From NCBI GenBank assembly GCA_964652835.1, contig CAZZCB010000002.1:28453-92452 (forward strand): DNA of 64,000 nt, in the 5' to 3' direction. Below the pieces are notes generated by a model. The model saw nothing but the letters and a program-made list of their open reading frames with translations, was not told the origin of the DNA and made no database searches. Shown here piece by piece: positions 40,080 through 49,035 of the stretch (positions are counted from its first letter, which is position 1; the number at the start of each line of letters is the position of its first letter). Made by a program: the position numbers and the translations under genes. This DNA comes from JAUPTX01 sp964652835 (GTDB taxonomy: Bacteria > Patescibacteriota > Minisyncoccia > Phycocordibacterales > CSBR16-119).

Positions 40080-41767
40080 TGAGATTTTTTAAAAGAAAAA
40101 GAATACAAAGAGATATCGAGCCAGATGAGATTTTTATGGACAGTCATAACTCTCAGGGTTTCGACACTCAGCAGTTTGAGGGTCGCATAGAAACCCCAAT
40201 ATCAAAAAACTCTTTAGTTTTTTTGGCTGGGTTTTTTGTTATTGTGATTTTTATTTTTTCTTTTAAATTAAACTCTCTTCAGATTAAAAAGGGCGAGGCG
40301 TACTACAAAATTAGCGAGAGAAACTCATTAAACGGACAGATTATTTTCGCTGACAGGGGTATTATTTACGATAGAAACGGTGTTGAGCTCGCTTGGAACG
40401 AAGAAAAAGAGGAGGAAGGGGCTTTCGGCAAAAGAGCATATATTAAGAGTAACGGATTCGGAGTTCTTTTAGGTTATGTAGATGTTCCGAAAAAAGATAA
40501 ATTTGGTTTTTGGTGGCAAGAGGAATTTATTGGAAAGGATGGTCTTGAAAAATATTACGACGAATATTTAAATGGGGAAAACGGAAGTAAATTCATAGAG
40601 AAAAATGCGCTCGGTGAAATAGAATCTGAAAACATTGTAAATCAGCCAGAGCACGGACTGAATCTAAATGTTTCTATCGACTCTAGACTTCAAAGCGTGA
40701 TGCACGATTCGATAGTCGACCTTTCTTCTCGGATTGGTTACGAAGGTGGTGCAGGCGTTATAATGGATATTTTCACAGGTGAAATAATCGTTTCTACGAG
40801 TTACCCAGAGTACGACCCATCTGTTATGTCAGACGGTAGTAACCAAGAGCTTATAAAAGAATATTTAACAAGTCCTAAAAAACCATTCTTAAACAGACCG
40901 ATATCTGGGCTTTATTCTCCGGGTTCTATTGTTAAGCCATTCGTAGCTATCGGCGCTCTAAACGAAAATATCATAGATATTAATAGTAGAGTTTTAAGTA
41001 CGGGTTCTATTGAGATTCCAAATCCGTACAATCCAGAGCTTTCTACTATTTTCCGCGATTGGCGAGAAGAAGGTCACGGATATGTAAACGTCGTCAGAGC
41101 TATTGGAGACTCTGTAAACACTTTTTTCTACGCTATCGGTGGAGGATACAAAGGTCAACCAGGTCTTGGTATTACTAAGATAGAAGAATATATGAAAGTT
41201 TTTGGTGTTGGTGAAAAAACAGGAGTAGATATGAACGGAGAAGTTGGCGGGCTTATCCCGAACCCAGATTGGAAGAAAAAAGTCTTCAAAGGAGATGCAT
41301 GGAGACTCGGAGATACTTACAACACTTCTATTGGTCAGTACGGTTTTCAAGTTACGCCGATTCAAATGGTCAGATCTATTGCAATAATCGCAAACGAAGG
41401 CGTGATGGTTACTCCGAGCTTTTCACTCGAGAGTATCAGTCAGCCACAAAAAATATCAAAAGATATTTCGCCTGAAAATTATCAAATTATCAAAGATGGA
41501 ATGAGAGATGTGGTAGAAGCCGGAACAGGTCAGCTTCTAAACGTCTCATATGTAGATGTGGCAGCGAAAACAGGTACAGCTCAAACAGGTGTTGGCAACA
41601 AATTCGTAAACTCTTGGTCTGTCGGTTTCTTTCCATATGAAAATCCGAGGTATGCTTTCGCTGTTATGATGGAAAAAGGTCCATCTAAAAACGATTTGAG
41701 TTCATCTTTCGTGATGAGACAAGTTCTTGATTTCGCCAATCAAAATGCACCCGAATATCTAAAATAA
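40076..41767 (+). CDS. mrdA: Penicillin-binding protein 2-like transpeptidase
   Basis: A 563-residue class B PBP with one N-terminal membrane helix (LVFLAGFFVIVIFIFSF), a dimerisation domain (RGIIYDRNGVELAWN) and the transpeptidase domain with the active-site SxxK in YSPGSIVKPF, SxN in GDSVNTFFY and KTG in AAKTGTAQ. It cross-links peptidoglycan; together with the MreD-like gene it fits the elongation PBP2 rather than FtsI, which is a separate gene at 45898. The start overlaps the previous stop (ATGATGA). Confidence 0.9.
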   Translation: MMRFFKRKRIQRDIEPDEIFMDSHNSQGFDTQQFEGRIETPISKNSLVFLAGFFVIVIFIFSFKLNSLQIKKGEAYYKISERNSLNGQIIFADRGIIYDRNGVELAWNEEKEEEGAFGKRAYIKSNGFGVLLGYVDVPKKDKFGFWWQEEFIGKDGLEKYYDEYLNGENGSKFIEKNALGEIESENIVNQPEHGLNLNVSIDSRLQSVMHDSIVDLSSRIGYEGGAGVIMDIFTGEIIVSTSYPEYDPSVMSDGSNQELIKEYLTSPKKPFLNRPISGLYSPGSIVKPFVAIGALNENIIDINSRVLSTGSIEIPNPYNPELSTIFRDWREEGHGYVNVVRAIGDSVNTFFYAIGGGYKGQPGLGITKIEEYMKVFGVGEKTGVDMNGEVGGLIPNPDWKKKVFKGDAWRLGDTYNTSIGQYGFQVTPIQMVRSIAIIANEGVMVTPSFSLESISQPQKISKDISPENYQIIKDGMRDVVEAGTGQLLNVSYVDVAAKTGTAQTGVGNKFVNSWSVGFFPYENPRYAFAVMMEKGPSKNDLSSSFVMRQVLDFANQNAPEYLK

Positions 41768-41776
41768 TTGCTAACA

Positions 41777-41805
41777 TTGACTTAAGGGGTCAAAATAGAT
41801 AAAAT
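41777..41805 (+). promoter_or_regulatory. Promoter of greA-lysS
   Basis: TTGACT (41777-41782), 17-nt spacer, TAAAAT (41800-41805), 9 nt before ATG. Confidence 0.75.
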
Positions 41806-41814
41806 TACGCCAAT

Positions 41815-42276
41815 ATGACAAGAGAATATATAACAAAAGAGCGAGCAGAAGACCTAAAAGCCGAGCTTTTAGAGCTTTCGAGTGTTAAAAGAAAGGAAAT
41901 CATAGAATCCCTTGAATATGCTAAATCCCTAGGAGATCTTTCAGAAAATGCGGAATATCACCAAGCCAGAGAAGCTCAAGGAAAACTGGAAGACAGAATC
42001 CAAGAAATTAATAGAATTTTAAAAGACGCAGAAATCGTATCTAAGAAAAAAGGCGAAACAGCCGGAATCGGATGTGAAATCGAAGTGAAGAAAAAAGGCG
42101 ACACAAAATCTAAAAACTATACATTAGTAGGAGAGGGCGAAGCTGATATGGCGGCTGGTAAAATCTCTTATCAATCTCCTTTAGGAGAAGCTTTGTTCGG
42201 TGCTAAAAAAGGAGACTCAGTAACTTTCAAAAGCCCAGCAGGACCTATCGAATATAAGATAATTGATATAAAATAA
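41815..42276 (+). CDS. greA: Transcription elongation factor GreA
   Basis: A 153-residue GreA: N-terminal coiled coil (ITKERAEDLKAELLELSSV, GDLSENAEYHQAREAQ with the catalytic acidic tip at its turn) and the C-terminal FKBP-like domain (YTLVGEGEAD, ISYQSPLGEALFGAKKGD). It rescues backtracked RNA polymerase by stimulating transcript cleavage. A clear promoter 9 nt upstream implies a nearly leaderless mRNA. lysS follows after 4 nt. Confidence 0.97.
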   Translation: MTREYITKERAEDLKAELLELSSVKRKEIIESLEYAKSLGDLSENAEYHQAREAQGKLEDRIQEINRILKDAEIVSKKKGETAGIGCEIEVKKKGDTKSKNYTLVGEGEADMAAGKISYQSPLGEALFGAKKGDSVTFKSPAGPIEYKIIDIK

Positions 42277-42280
42277 ACTA

Positions 42281-43756
42281 ATGGCTAGTTTAAATGAAAT
42301 TAAAGACGCACGACTTGAGAAAATAGAGAACCTGAAAAAGGCGGGTATGAACCCGTACGAACTAAATACAAAAAGAGACCACACTTTAAAAGAGGTGGTA
42401 GATAATTTTAATTCTCTAAAAGGAAGTTTTTCTGCCGTAGGAAGAGTGATGAATATTCGCGGACAAGGAGCTATTCTTTTTGTTGTTTTGGATGACGGAA
42501 CAGCCGAATTTCAAACTGTTTTCAAAAAAGATGTTTTAGGTGAAGAAAAGCTTTCGCTTTTTGAATCAAATATAGATATGGGTGATTTTATACAAATCAC
42601 CGGTGAGGTTTTTGTGACTCAGAGAGGAGCAAACAGTATTTTGGTTTCTGATTGGAAAATTTTAACTAAATCTCTTGCGCCACTTCCAGAAAAATGGGCA
42701 GGTCTTCAAGACGCAGAAGAAAAATACCGAAAAAGATATTTAGATATTTTGTCCGATAGAGAAGTTTTTGAAAGATTTCAAAAGAGAAGCGAGGTTGTGA
42801 AATACATAAGAAACTTTTTTGATTCTCTTTCTTTTATGGAAATAGAAACCCCAGTTCTTCAGACACAGGCTGGGGGAGCGATGGCAAAAACTTTCAACAC
42901 TCACCACAACGACTACGATATGGATATGGTTTTGCGCATCTCTCTTGAGATTGAACACAAAATCCTTATGGCTGGAGGCTTTAACAGAATTTACGAAATA
43001 GGTAAAAATTTCCGAAACGAAGGTTCTGATCCGACCCATATTCAAGAATTTACGATGATGGAGTGGTACGCCGCATATATGTCACTTGCTGAAAATATGG
43101 ACCTAACAGAAAATCTACTGCGAGGTCTTGCAAAGGATGTTATGAAGAAAAGCGTCTTTACTGTCTATGATAAAGATGGAAATGCAGTAGACGTGGATTT
43201 TGAAAAAGCGTGGGACAGAGTAAATTTCTCTGATCTTCTAAAACAAAATGCACAGCTTGATATGTTCTCTGCTTCCTTAGATGAAATAAAAGATAAAGCA
43301 AAAGAATTTGGGATGGACCCTAAAGAAATAGGTAAAACAGGCAAAGCAAATCTTTTAGACTTTATATATAAAAAATCTTCTAGAAATAAAATAATTCACC
43401 CGACTTTCGTGATGAATTATCCAACAGATTTAAAACCTCTGGCTGCGCAAAACGGTGACGGAACTGCAAACATGTGTCAGCTGATCATTGCCGGAGCTGA
43501 AATAACAAACCAATACCAAGAGCTTGTAGACCCAGTCGCTCAAAGAGAGCTTCTAGAAAGCCAATCAAAAGCAAAAGAAGCAGGGGATGAAGAGGCGATG
43601 AGCGTGAACGAAGAATTCTTAACAGCTATGGAGCACGGAATGCCTCCTATGACAGGATTCGGAATGGGAATAGACAGACTGGTTGCGATTCTAACAGAAC
43701 AGAAAAATCTTCGGGATACGATTTTCTTCCCGATAATGAGACCAAGAGGAGAGTAG
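42281..43756 (+). CDS. lysS: Lysyl-tRNA synthetase (class II)
   Basis: A 491-residue class II LysRS: an OB-fold anticodon-binding domain (VGRVMNIRGQGAILFVVLDD), motif 2 in YEIGKNFRNEGSDPTHIQEF, and motif 3 in MTGFGMGIDRLVAIL. The segment FMEIETPVLQTQAGGAMAKTF is family typical. It lies directly behind greA, a common pairing. A strong palindromic terminator follows 34 nt after the stop. Confidence 0.97.
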   Translation: MASLNEIKDARLEKIENLKKAGMNPYELNTKRDHTLKEVVDNFNSLKGSFSAVGRVMNIRGQGAILFVVLDDGTAEFQTVFKKDVLGEEKLSLFESNIDMGDFIQITGEVFVTQRGANSILVSDWKILTKSLAPLPEKWAGLQDAEEKYRKRYLDILSDREVFERFQKRSEVVKYIRNFFDSLSFMEIETPVLQTQAGGAMAKTFNTHHNDYDMDMVLRISLEIEHKILMAGGFNRIYEIGKNFRNEGSDPTHIQEFTMMEWYAAYMSLAENMDLTENLLRGLAKDVMKKSVFTVYDKDGNAVDVDFEKAWDRVNFSDLLKQNAQLDMFSASLDEIKDKAKEFGMDPKEIGKTGKANLLDFIYKKSSRNKIIHPTFVMNYPTDLKPLAAQNGDGTANMCQLIIAGAEITNQYQELVDPVAQRELLESQSKAKEAGDEEAMSVNEEFLTAMEHGMPPMTGFGMGIDRLVAILTEQKNLRDTIFFPIMRPRGE

Positions 43757-43790
43757 TTTAGTAAGTAGAAAGTAGTAAGTGGGCAGTAGA

Positions 43791-43822
43791 GAATCGCCGG
43801 CGCTCACGCGCCGGCGATTCTT
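43791..43822. terminator. Terminator of greA-lysS
   Basis: GAATCGCCGGCGC, TCAC, GCGCCGGCGATTC, TTATTTT. Confidence 0.85.
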
Positions 43823-43843
43823 ATTTTATTATTATTTAAAAAC

Positions 43844-43876
43844 GAAAAAGCCCCGTCGGTTATGCCCGACGGGGCT
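43844..43876 (-). terminator. Terminator of the 61-residue minus-strand gene
   Basis: AGCCCCGTCGG/CCGACGGGGCT stem; minus-strand TTTTTCG follows. Confidence 0.85.
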
Positions 43877-43896
43877 TCTTCCTTGCGCTTGGCGCG

Positions 43897-44082
43897 CTAG
43901 GATTTATCGCGAAGACGTTCTCGGTCTTTCGCAATGATGTTGGTTGCAAAACTGGTCATTTTTGTACTGATGGAGGTGTTTTCTTCGAACTTCTCACCAT
44001 CGCTCCATCCCATCTTGACCGTTCTGTCTACTGTCTTACCCGTTTTAGGGTCAACCTTGGTTTGTGTACCTCGGAATCTCAT
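43897..44082 (-). CDS. Small basic hypothetical protein, 61 residues, single-gene unit
   Basis: Minus-strand ORF starting MRFRGTQTKVDPKTGKTVDR and ending ERLRDKS. It reads as a short beta-hairpin-like N terminus (RTVKMGWSDGEKFEENT) and a helical C terminus; basic, soluble, no family recognised. ATG 44082 is chosen over 44142 because the promoter (TTGACT-17-TAAAGT, 44114-44142) lies between them and the leader (CTCCGAAAACCATATCATC) is A/C-rich. Own terminator. It is divergent from mraZ. Confidence 0.65.
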   Translation of the reverse strand: MRFRGTQTKVDPKTGKTVDRTVKMGWSDGEKFEENTSISTKMTSFATNIIAKDRERLRDKS

Positions 44083-44113
44083 GATGATATGGTTTTCGGA
44101 GTTATTCCTCAAT

Positions 44114-44142
44114 ACTTTACAATAAAACCCAAAAACAGTCAA
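44114..44142 (-). promoter_or_regulatory. Promoter of the 61-residue gene
   Basis: Minus strand TTGACT (44137-44142), 17-nt spacer, TAAAGT (44114-44119). Confidence 0.65.
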
Positions 44143-44170
44143 AGACTAGGAAACTTATCCACATTTTGAG

Positions 44171-44237
44171 TGGGAAATGGTTTTTGGAGTGTGGGATGAA
44201 GTGGTGTATAATTGCCTACAGGTGGGATAAAGTGGTA
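44171..44237 (+). promoter_or_regulatory. mraZ promoter with MraZ-box-like TGGGA repeats
   Basis: Promoter TTGGAG (44184-44189), 17-nt spacer, TATAAT (44207-44212). TGGGA occurs at 44171, 44192 and 44223; the last two are each followed after 5 nt by TGG (44202, 44233). This is the direct-repeat pattern bound by MraZ, so autoregulation of the dcw cluster is likely. Confidence 0.75.
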
Positions 44238-44250
44238 AGTTGTAAAATAT

Positions 44251-44685
44251 ATGTTAATAGGCGAATACATTCACACAATTGATAACAAAAACAGGGTTTC
44301 TCTCCCCGCAAAATTCCGAAAGGAAATGGGGAAGAGTCTTGTTGTTACTCCAGGTTTGGATAATTGTCTTTTTATATTTACCAAAAAGGAATGGGTTAAG
44401 ATTTCTGAAAAACTTTCTGAGTTTTCGATGCTAACAGCTGACAACAGAAGTTTTAACCGATTTATGTTTGGAGGTGCGACAGAAGTAGATGTAGACAACA
44501 TCGGTAGATTTTTGCTTCCTGATTTCTTGAAAACAAGAGCAGGTCTTTCTGAGAAAGTGGCTTTAGTTGGTGTGCAAAACAGAGTTGAAATTTGGAACGA
44601 TACGAAATGGTCAGAGTACAAGAAGCTTGTAGAAAAACAAGCTGATTCATTAGCAGAAAAGTTAGGAGGCGCAGGAATGCTTTAA
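44251..44685 (+). CDS. mraZ: Transcriptional regulator MraZ
   Basis: A 144-residue MraZ with two AbrB-like halves: LIGEYIHTIDNKNRVSLPAKFRK and FMFGGATEVDVDNIGRFLLPDFLK (each quoted in part), each containing the DxxGR/NR turn. MraZ represses the division and cell-wall cluster that it heads, by binding TGGGN direct repeats; such repeats lie in its own promoter here. rsmH follows after 4 nt. Confidence 0.95.
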   Translation: MLIGEYIHTIDNKNRVSLPAKFRKEMGKSLVVTPGLDNCLFIFTKKEWVKISEKLSEFSMLTADNRSFNRFMFGGATEVDVDNIGRFLLPDFLKTRAGLSEKVALVGVQNRVEIWNDTKWSEYKKLVEKQADSLAEKLGGAGML

Positions 44686-44689
44686 TTTT

Positions 44690-45580
44690 ATGCATAAGAC
44701 AGTTTTACTTCACGAATCAGTAGACGCCCTAAACCTCAAAGTAGGTAGCATTGCTGTGGACTGTACTCTTGGCGCTGGTGGTCACACAGAAGAGATTTGC
44801 AACAGATTTGGGAAAGACGTAAAAGTTATAGGTCTAGACCTCGACCAGGACGCTCTAGATAGATCAGAGAAAAGACTAGAAGATAAAGGTTGCAATACAA
44901 GTTTCCATCTTTCAAACTTTAGAAATTTCGACAATGTTTTAACAGAATTAAACATAGAAAAAGTTGATGGATTTTTACTTGATCTAGGTTTCAGCTCATA
45001 TCAGATAGAAGACTCAGGAAGAGGATTTTCTTTCAAGAGAGATGAACCACTTTCAATGACCTTAAAAAGAGACGTAACAGAAAACGACTTTACTGCAGAG
45101 ATGATAGTTAACAATTGGTCAGAAGAATCTATCGCAAATATTTTATACGGTTATGGTAACGAAAGATTTTCTAGACGTATCGCCAGAGAAATAGTAGAGT
45201 CTCGCGAAAAAATGCCGATAAAAACAACAACAGATTTAGTTGAAATTATCGAAAGAGCTGTGCCGTTTTTCTACAAAAAAGGCCGGATACATCCAGCAAC
45301 AAAAAGTTTCCAAGCTCTACGTATTGCAGTAAACGACGAACTGGGGGCCTTGGAAGAATTCTTAGAAAAAGGATTCAATCACCTAGGAAGCGAAGGACGG
45401 ATGGCTGTCATATCATTTCACAGTCTTGAAGACAGAATAGTAAAAAACTTTTTTAGAAAAAAGAAAGAAGAAGGCGAGGCCCAGCTTATAACAAAAAAAA
45501 CGATAGTGCCGAGTGACGAAGAGCTGAAAGAAAATCCACGGTCGAGAAGCGCAAAACTTAGAACTTTACAAAAAATATAA
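44690..45580 (+). CDS. rsmH: 16S rRNA (cytosine-1402 N4) methyltransferase RsmH
   Basis: A 296-residue SAM-dependent methyltransferase. HKTVLLHESVDAL at the N terminus, DCTLGAGGHTEEI (SAM-binding loop), GFLLDLGFSSYQIEDSGRGF and the C-terminal VISFHSLEDRIVKNFF are all diagnostic of RsmH/MraW. The enzyme methylates C1402 of 16S rRNA in the decoding centre. Second gene of the mraZ cluster; the ftsL-like gene follows after 6 nt. Confidence 0.97.
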   Translation: MHKTVLLHESVDALNLKVGSIAVDCTLGAGGHTEEICNRFGKDVKVIGLDLDQDALDRSEKRLEDKGCNTSFHLSNFRNFDNVLTELNIEKVDGFLLDLGFSSYQIEDSGRGFSFKRDEPLSMTLKRDVTENDFTAEMIVNNWSEESIANILYGYGNERFSRRIAREIVESREKMPIKTTTDLVEIIERAVPFFYKKGRIHPATKSFQALRIAVNDELGALEEFLEKGFNHLGSEGRMAVISFHSLEDRIVKNFFRKKKEEGEAQLITKKTIVPSDEELKENPRSRSAKLRTLQKI

Positions 45581-45586
45581 AATTAT

Positions 45587-45898
45587 ATGAATAACGAATT
45601 TGCAAAACCAAAAGGACGTTTAAATCATCAAAGAGTATTTTTCTTTAGTCTTATTCTTCTTGTTGTCGCTTCTTTCTCTTTGTATATGTTTTTCCTCGGA
45701 AGAACTATTTTCGATCTAGTTGATAGAAAAAATGTAGAAAGTGAGATTCGCTTAGCATCTTCACGTATTTCAGAATTAGAGTTACAAGTTTTAGACTATA
45801 ATAATCAAGTTACTTTACAAAAAGCCTACGATCTTGGTTTTGTGAACAACGGAGATCCAAAATTCGTAAGCCGAAAACAGACAGCGTTACTTAGATAA
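45587..45898 (+). CDS. ftsL: FtsL-like division protein
   Basis: A 103-residue bitopic protein with a short cytoplasmic part, one membrane helix (VFFFSLILLVVASFSLYMFF) and a coiled coil (ESEIRLASSRISELELQVLDYN, in part), followed by KAYDLGFVN. This is the FtsL/DivIC layout. Position between rsmH and ftsI in the dcw cluster supports FtsL. The sequence itself is poorly conserved in this family. The stop overlaps the start of ftsI (taATGA). Confidence 0.8.
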   Translation: MNNEFAKPKGRLNHQRVFFFSLILLVVASFSLYMFFLGRTIFDLVDRKNVESEIRLASSRISELELQVLDYNNQVTLQKAYDLGFVNNGDPKFVSRKQTALLR

Positions 45899-47619
45899 TG
45901 AATAAAGTTAAGAAAGGTTTTTTAATAAGAATAAGAGTTTTATCCGCTTTTGCTATTTTAGTCGGGCTATTTCTTATTGCCCGGCTTTTTCATATTCAGT
46001 ATTTAAACAAAGAATATTACGCAAGCAAAGGAGGCGACTCGTATGTTCAGTCTGCTGACTCTTTCGATCGCGGTACGATTTATTTTGAGAAAAAAGACGG
46101 CGCTCGGATATCTGCGGCGAGTGTTATGACTAGTTATATTTTGGTTATAAGACCAAGAGATATAGTCGACAAAGAGATGACATATCAAAAAATAAACGAA
46201 ATCTTCCCGATAGAAAAAGAAGACTTTTTAGCTAGAGCTTCGAAAGAAGACGATCCATATGAAGAGATAGAAAAAAAGTTACCAAAAGATATCGCTGATA
46301 AGATATTGGACCTGGATTTACCGGGTGTGGAGCTACCTAGACATAAATGGCGTTTTTATCCTGGAGAGTCACTGGCTGCCCACACACTAGGATTTATGGC
46401 GTATAAAGGTGACGAGATAACTGGGCGTTATGGTCTGGAAAGATTTTATAACGAAACACTTTCTCGTGGAAAAGAAGACGTTCAGATAAATATTTTTGCT
46501 GAACTATTTTCAAATTTCTCAGACACTTCATATGAGGACGCCGAAAAGAAAGCTGACGTGGTGACCACGATAGAACCTGTCGTTCAAAACTTTATGGAAC
46601 AAGAGCTTGAAAGAACAATGAAGAAATTCGGTTCTGAAGCCGCAAACGGAATCGTGATAAATCCTCAAAACGGAGAAATAATGGCAATGGTTCACTTGCC
46701 ATCTTTTGATTTAAATAACTTCGGTAGTGTAGAAGATGTCTCATCATATTCAAATCCTCTTGTAGAAAATGTTTTTGAATTTGGATCTGTTGTGAAGCCT
46801 TTGGTTATCGCCGCCGCTCTCGACGCCGGAGTTATATCTGCAGAAACACCTTTTTACGATCCAGGATTTGTTCAAGTCGAAGATAAGAAAATAGAAAACT
46901 TCGACAAAAAGGGAAGAGGACAAACAACAATGCAAACAGTTCTTTCTGAATCTTTGAACACTGGTATGGTCTACTCTATGCGCCAGCTTGGAAAAGCGCG
47001 TTTCCGTGAATATATGCTTTCATACGGCATCGGTGAAAAGTCTCTGGTTGATTTACCAAACGAAGCAAAAGGTCTGGTTTCAAACTTGCAGTCTCCAAGA
47101 GAGCTAGAATACGCGACTGCTTCTTTCGGACAAGGTATCTCTTTTAGTCCAGTTGTTTTAGTCCGCGCTTTATCTGCGATGGCAAACGGTGGATATATGA
47201 TTCAGCCACATATTGTTAAAAAATTTGAATACACTGACGGCAAAACAAAAGAAATTGTTTATGAAAAAACTGAAGGCAAAAGAATCTTAAAAGAAGGAAC
47301 TTCAGAGAAAATATCTCAGATGCTTGTTTCTATCGTCGACAACACTTTGGGTGGAGGAAAATACAAAATGCCAGGACACTCTATCGCTGCCAAAACAGGA
47401 ACAGCTCAAATACCGAACCCTCGGGGTGGCGGATATATCGAAGGAAAAAATATGCACTCTTTTGTTGGATATTTCCCGGCCTATGATCCAAAGTTCCTGA
47501 TATTCATCTCAAACACAGCTCCTGTGGGCGCTCGTTTTGCCTCAGAAACGCTAACAGAGCCGTTTATAAATATTGCTCATTTTCTTATAAACTATTACGA
47601 AGTACCGCCAGATAGATAA
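45898..47619 (+). CDS. ftsI: Septal penicillin-binding protein FtsI (PBP3-like)
   Basis: A 573-residue class B PBP: one N-terminal membrane helix (VLSAFAILVGLFLIARLF), the pedestal domain, and the transpeptidase domain with SxxK in FEFGSVVKPL, SxN in SESLNTGMVY and KTG in AAKTGTAQIPNP. No PASTA domains are seen. It completes septal peptidoglycan during division. Its place at the end of mraZ-rsmH-ftsL identifies it as FtsI rather than PBP2. A strong terminator ends the cluster. Confidence 0.95.
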   Translation: MNKVKKGFLIRIRVLSAFAILVGLFLIARLFHIQYLNKEYYASKGGDSYVQSADSFDRGTIYFEKKDGARISAASVMTSYILVIRPRDIVDKEMTYQKINEIFPIEKEDFLARASKEDDPYEEIEKKLPKDIADKILDLDLPGVELPRHKWRFYPGESLAAHTLGFMAYKGDEITGRYGLERFYNETLSRGKEDVQINIFAELFSNFSDTSYEDAEKKADVVTTIEPVVQNFMEQELERTMKKFGSEAANGIVINPQNGEIMAMVHLPSFDLNNFGSVEDVSSYSNPLVENVFEFGSVVKPLVIAAALDAGVISAETPFYDPGFVQVEDKKIENFDKKGRGQTTMQTVLSESLNTGMVYSMRQLGKARFREYMLSYGIGEKSLVDLPNEAKGLVSNLQSPRELEYATASFGQGISFSPVVLVRALSAMANGGYMIQPHIVKKFEYTDGKTKEIVYEKTEGKRILKEGTSEKISQMLVSIVDNTLGGGKYKMPGHSIAAKTGTAQIPNPRGGGYIEGKNMHSFVGYFPAYDPKFLIFISNTAPVGARFASETLTEPFINIAHFLINYYEVPPDR

Positions 47620-47629
47620 AAATAAAAAG

Positions 47630-47665
47630 AAAAGGGGCGCGGGCCGGAAGGCCCGCGCCCCTTTT
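47630..47665. terminator. Strong bidirectional terminator of the mraZ-ftsI cluster
   Basis: AAAAGGGGCGCGGGCC, GGAA, GGCCCGCGCCCCTTTT. Confidence 0.92.
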
Positions 47666-47721
47666 CTTTTTCCCGCCCAAACTTGCTATAATACAAAAGT
47701 TAATTTTAATTTAAGAAATCC

Positions 47722-48933
47722 ATGCAAAATCCATTTGAAAATGCTTTATCCCAAATCAGACGTGCAAATCAGGCGAAAGAGTTCCCAGAGAGTTTTATCG
47801 AAAGAATGACTCATCCAGACAGACAAGTTCGCATCTCTATTCCTGTAATAATGGACGATGGATCTCAAAAAATATTTGAAGGTTACCGAGTAGAGCACAA
47901 CAACAAACGTGGGCCATACAAAGGGGGAATTCGTTTTCACCAAGACGCAGATATGCACGAAGTAAACGCTCTCGCTCTGTGGATGAGTCTTAAATGCGCT
48001 GTTGCAAATATTCCGATGGGTGGAGGAAAAGGTGGAATAACAGTTGATCCAAAACTTCTTTCAAAAAATGAACTTGAAAAACTATCTCGTGGTTGGGTGA
48101 GAGGTATGCTTCCTCTTCTTGGGCCAGAAAAAGACGTACCAGCTCCAGACGTAAACACAAACGGAGAGATTATGTCTTGGATGGTAGACGAATATGAAAA
48201 GCTAACAGGAGAAATGTCTGGAGCTACTTTCACAGGTAAACCTTTGACTAACCGCGGAAGTGAGGGAAGAGAAGAAGCTACATCGATGGGTGGACTTTAT
48301 GTTTTTAACGCTCTCAAAGAAAGTCTAAATCTAGAAGGTCCTCTTACTATCGTTGTTCAAGGTCTTGGAAACGTGGGAGGAAATGCAGCGCTTTTATTTG
48401 AAGCTGACGGACACAAGATAATCGCTCTTTCGGATTCACGCGGTGCGATAGTAAACGAAGATGGTCTCGATGTAAAAGCTGTTATGGAATTTAAAAAAGA
48501 AACTGGAACCGTAGTTGGTTTCCCAGGATCAAAAGAAATTTCTCAAAATGATCTTCTGACACTTTCTTGCGATGTACTTATCCCTTCTGCACTTGAAAAC
48601 CAAATCACTGTCGAAAATGCAAAAGACATAAAAGCGCGTCTTGTGCTAGAGCTTGCAAACGGACCTACAACTCCAGAAGCAGACGATATTTTGTTCGCGA
48701 AAGGAATTCACGTCGTGCCTGATATCTTGGCGAACTCTGGCGGTGTGACTGTTTCAACTTTCGAATGGGAACAAAACCTAAGGGGTGAAAAATGGACGAA
48801 AGAAGACGTGCTGGCGCGTCTTAAAGTAAAGATGGAAAAAGAAGCGAACACAGTACTCGATAACTCTAGAAAATACGAAACAGATCTTCGTCGCGGAGCA
48901 TTTATCCTAGCGATGGAAAGACTGTCTGAGTAG
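47722..48933 (+). CDS. gdhA: Glu/Leu/Phe/Val-type dehydrogenase (glutamate dehydrogenase)
   Basis: A 403-residue glutamate dehydrogenase-family enzyme. GPYKGGIRFHQDAD, MSLKCAVANIPMGGGKGGI with the catalytic Lys, the catalytic Asp in KDVPAPDVNTNG, and the Rossmann motif VVQGLGNVGGNAALL are present. The subfamily is the hexameric 400-residue type. It interconverts glutamate and 2-oxoglutarate using NAD(P), one of the few metabolic enzymes in the window. TATAAT lies near 47688-47693 with a leader of about 25 nt, so this gene is leadered. Own terminator. Confidence 0.93.
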   Translation: MQNPFENALSQIRRANQAKEFPESFIERMTHPDRQVRISIPVIMDDGSQKIFEGYRVEHNNKRGPYKGGIRFHQDADMHEVNALALWMSLKCAVANIPMGGGKGGITVDPKLLSKNELEKLSRGWVRGMLPLLGPEKDVPAPDVNTNGEIMSWMVDEYEKLTGEMSGATFTGKPLTNRGSEGREEATSMGGLYVFNALKESLNLEGPLTIVVQGLGNVGGNAALLFEADGHKIIALSDSRGAIVNEDGLDVKAVMEFKKETGTVVGFPGSKEISQNDLLTLSCDVLIPSALENQITVENAKDIKARLVLELANGPTTPEADDILFAKGIHVVPDILANSGGVTVSTFEWEQNLRGEKWTKEDVLARLKVKMEKEANTVLDNSRKYETDLRRGAFILAMERLSE

Positions 48934-48945
48934 TAAAAGTAAAAT

Positions 48946-48982
48946 AAAAGAGCGGGGCGGCCGAAGGCCGCCCCGCTCTTTT
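48946..48982. terminator. Strong bidirectional terminator
   Basis: AAAAGAGCGGGGCGGCC, GAA, GGCCGCCCCGCTCTTTT. Confidence 0.92.
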
Positions 48983-49035
48983 ATTATCCCTAAAAATGCT
49001 ATAATTAACCTATTAAAAGCTTTAATAAAAAATAT

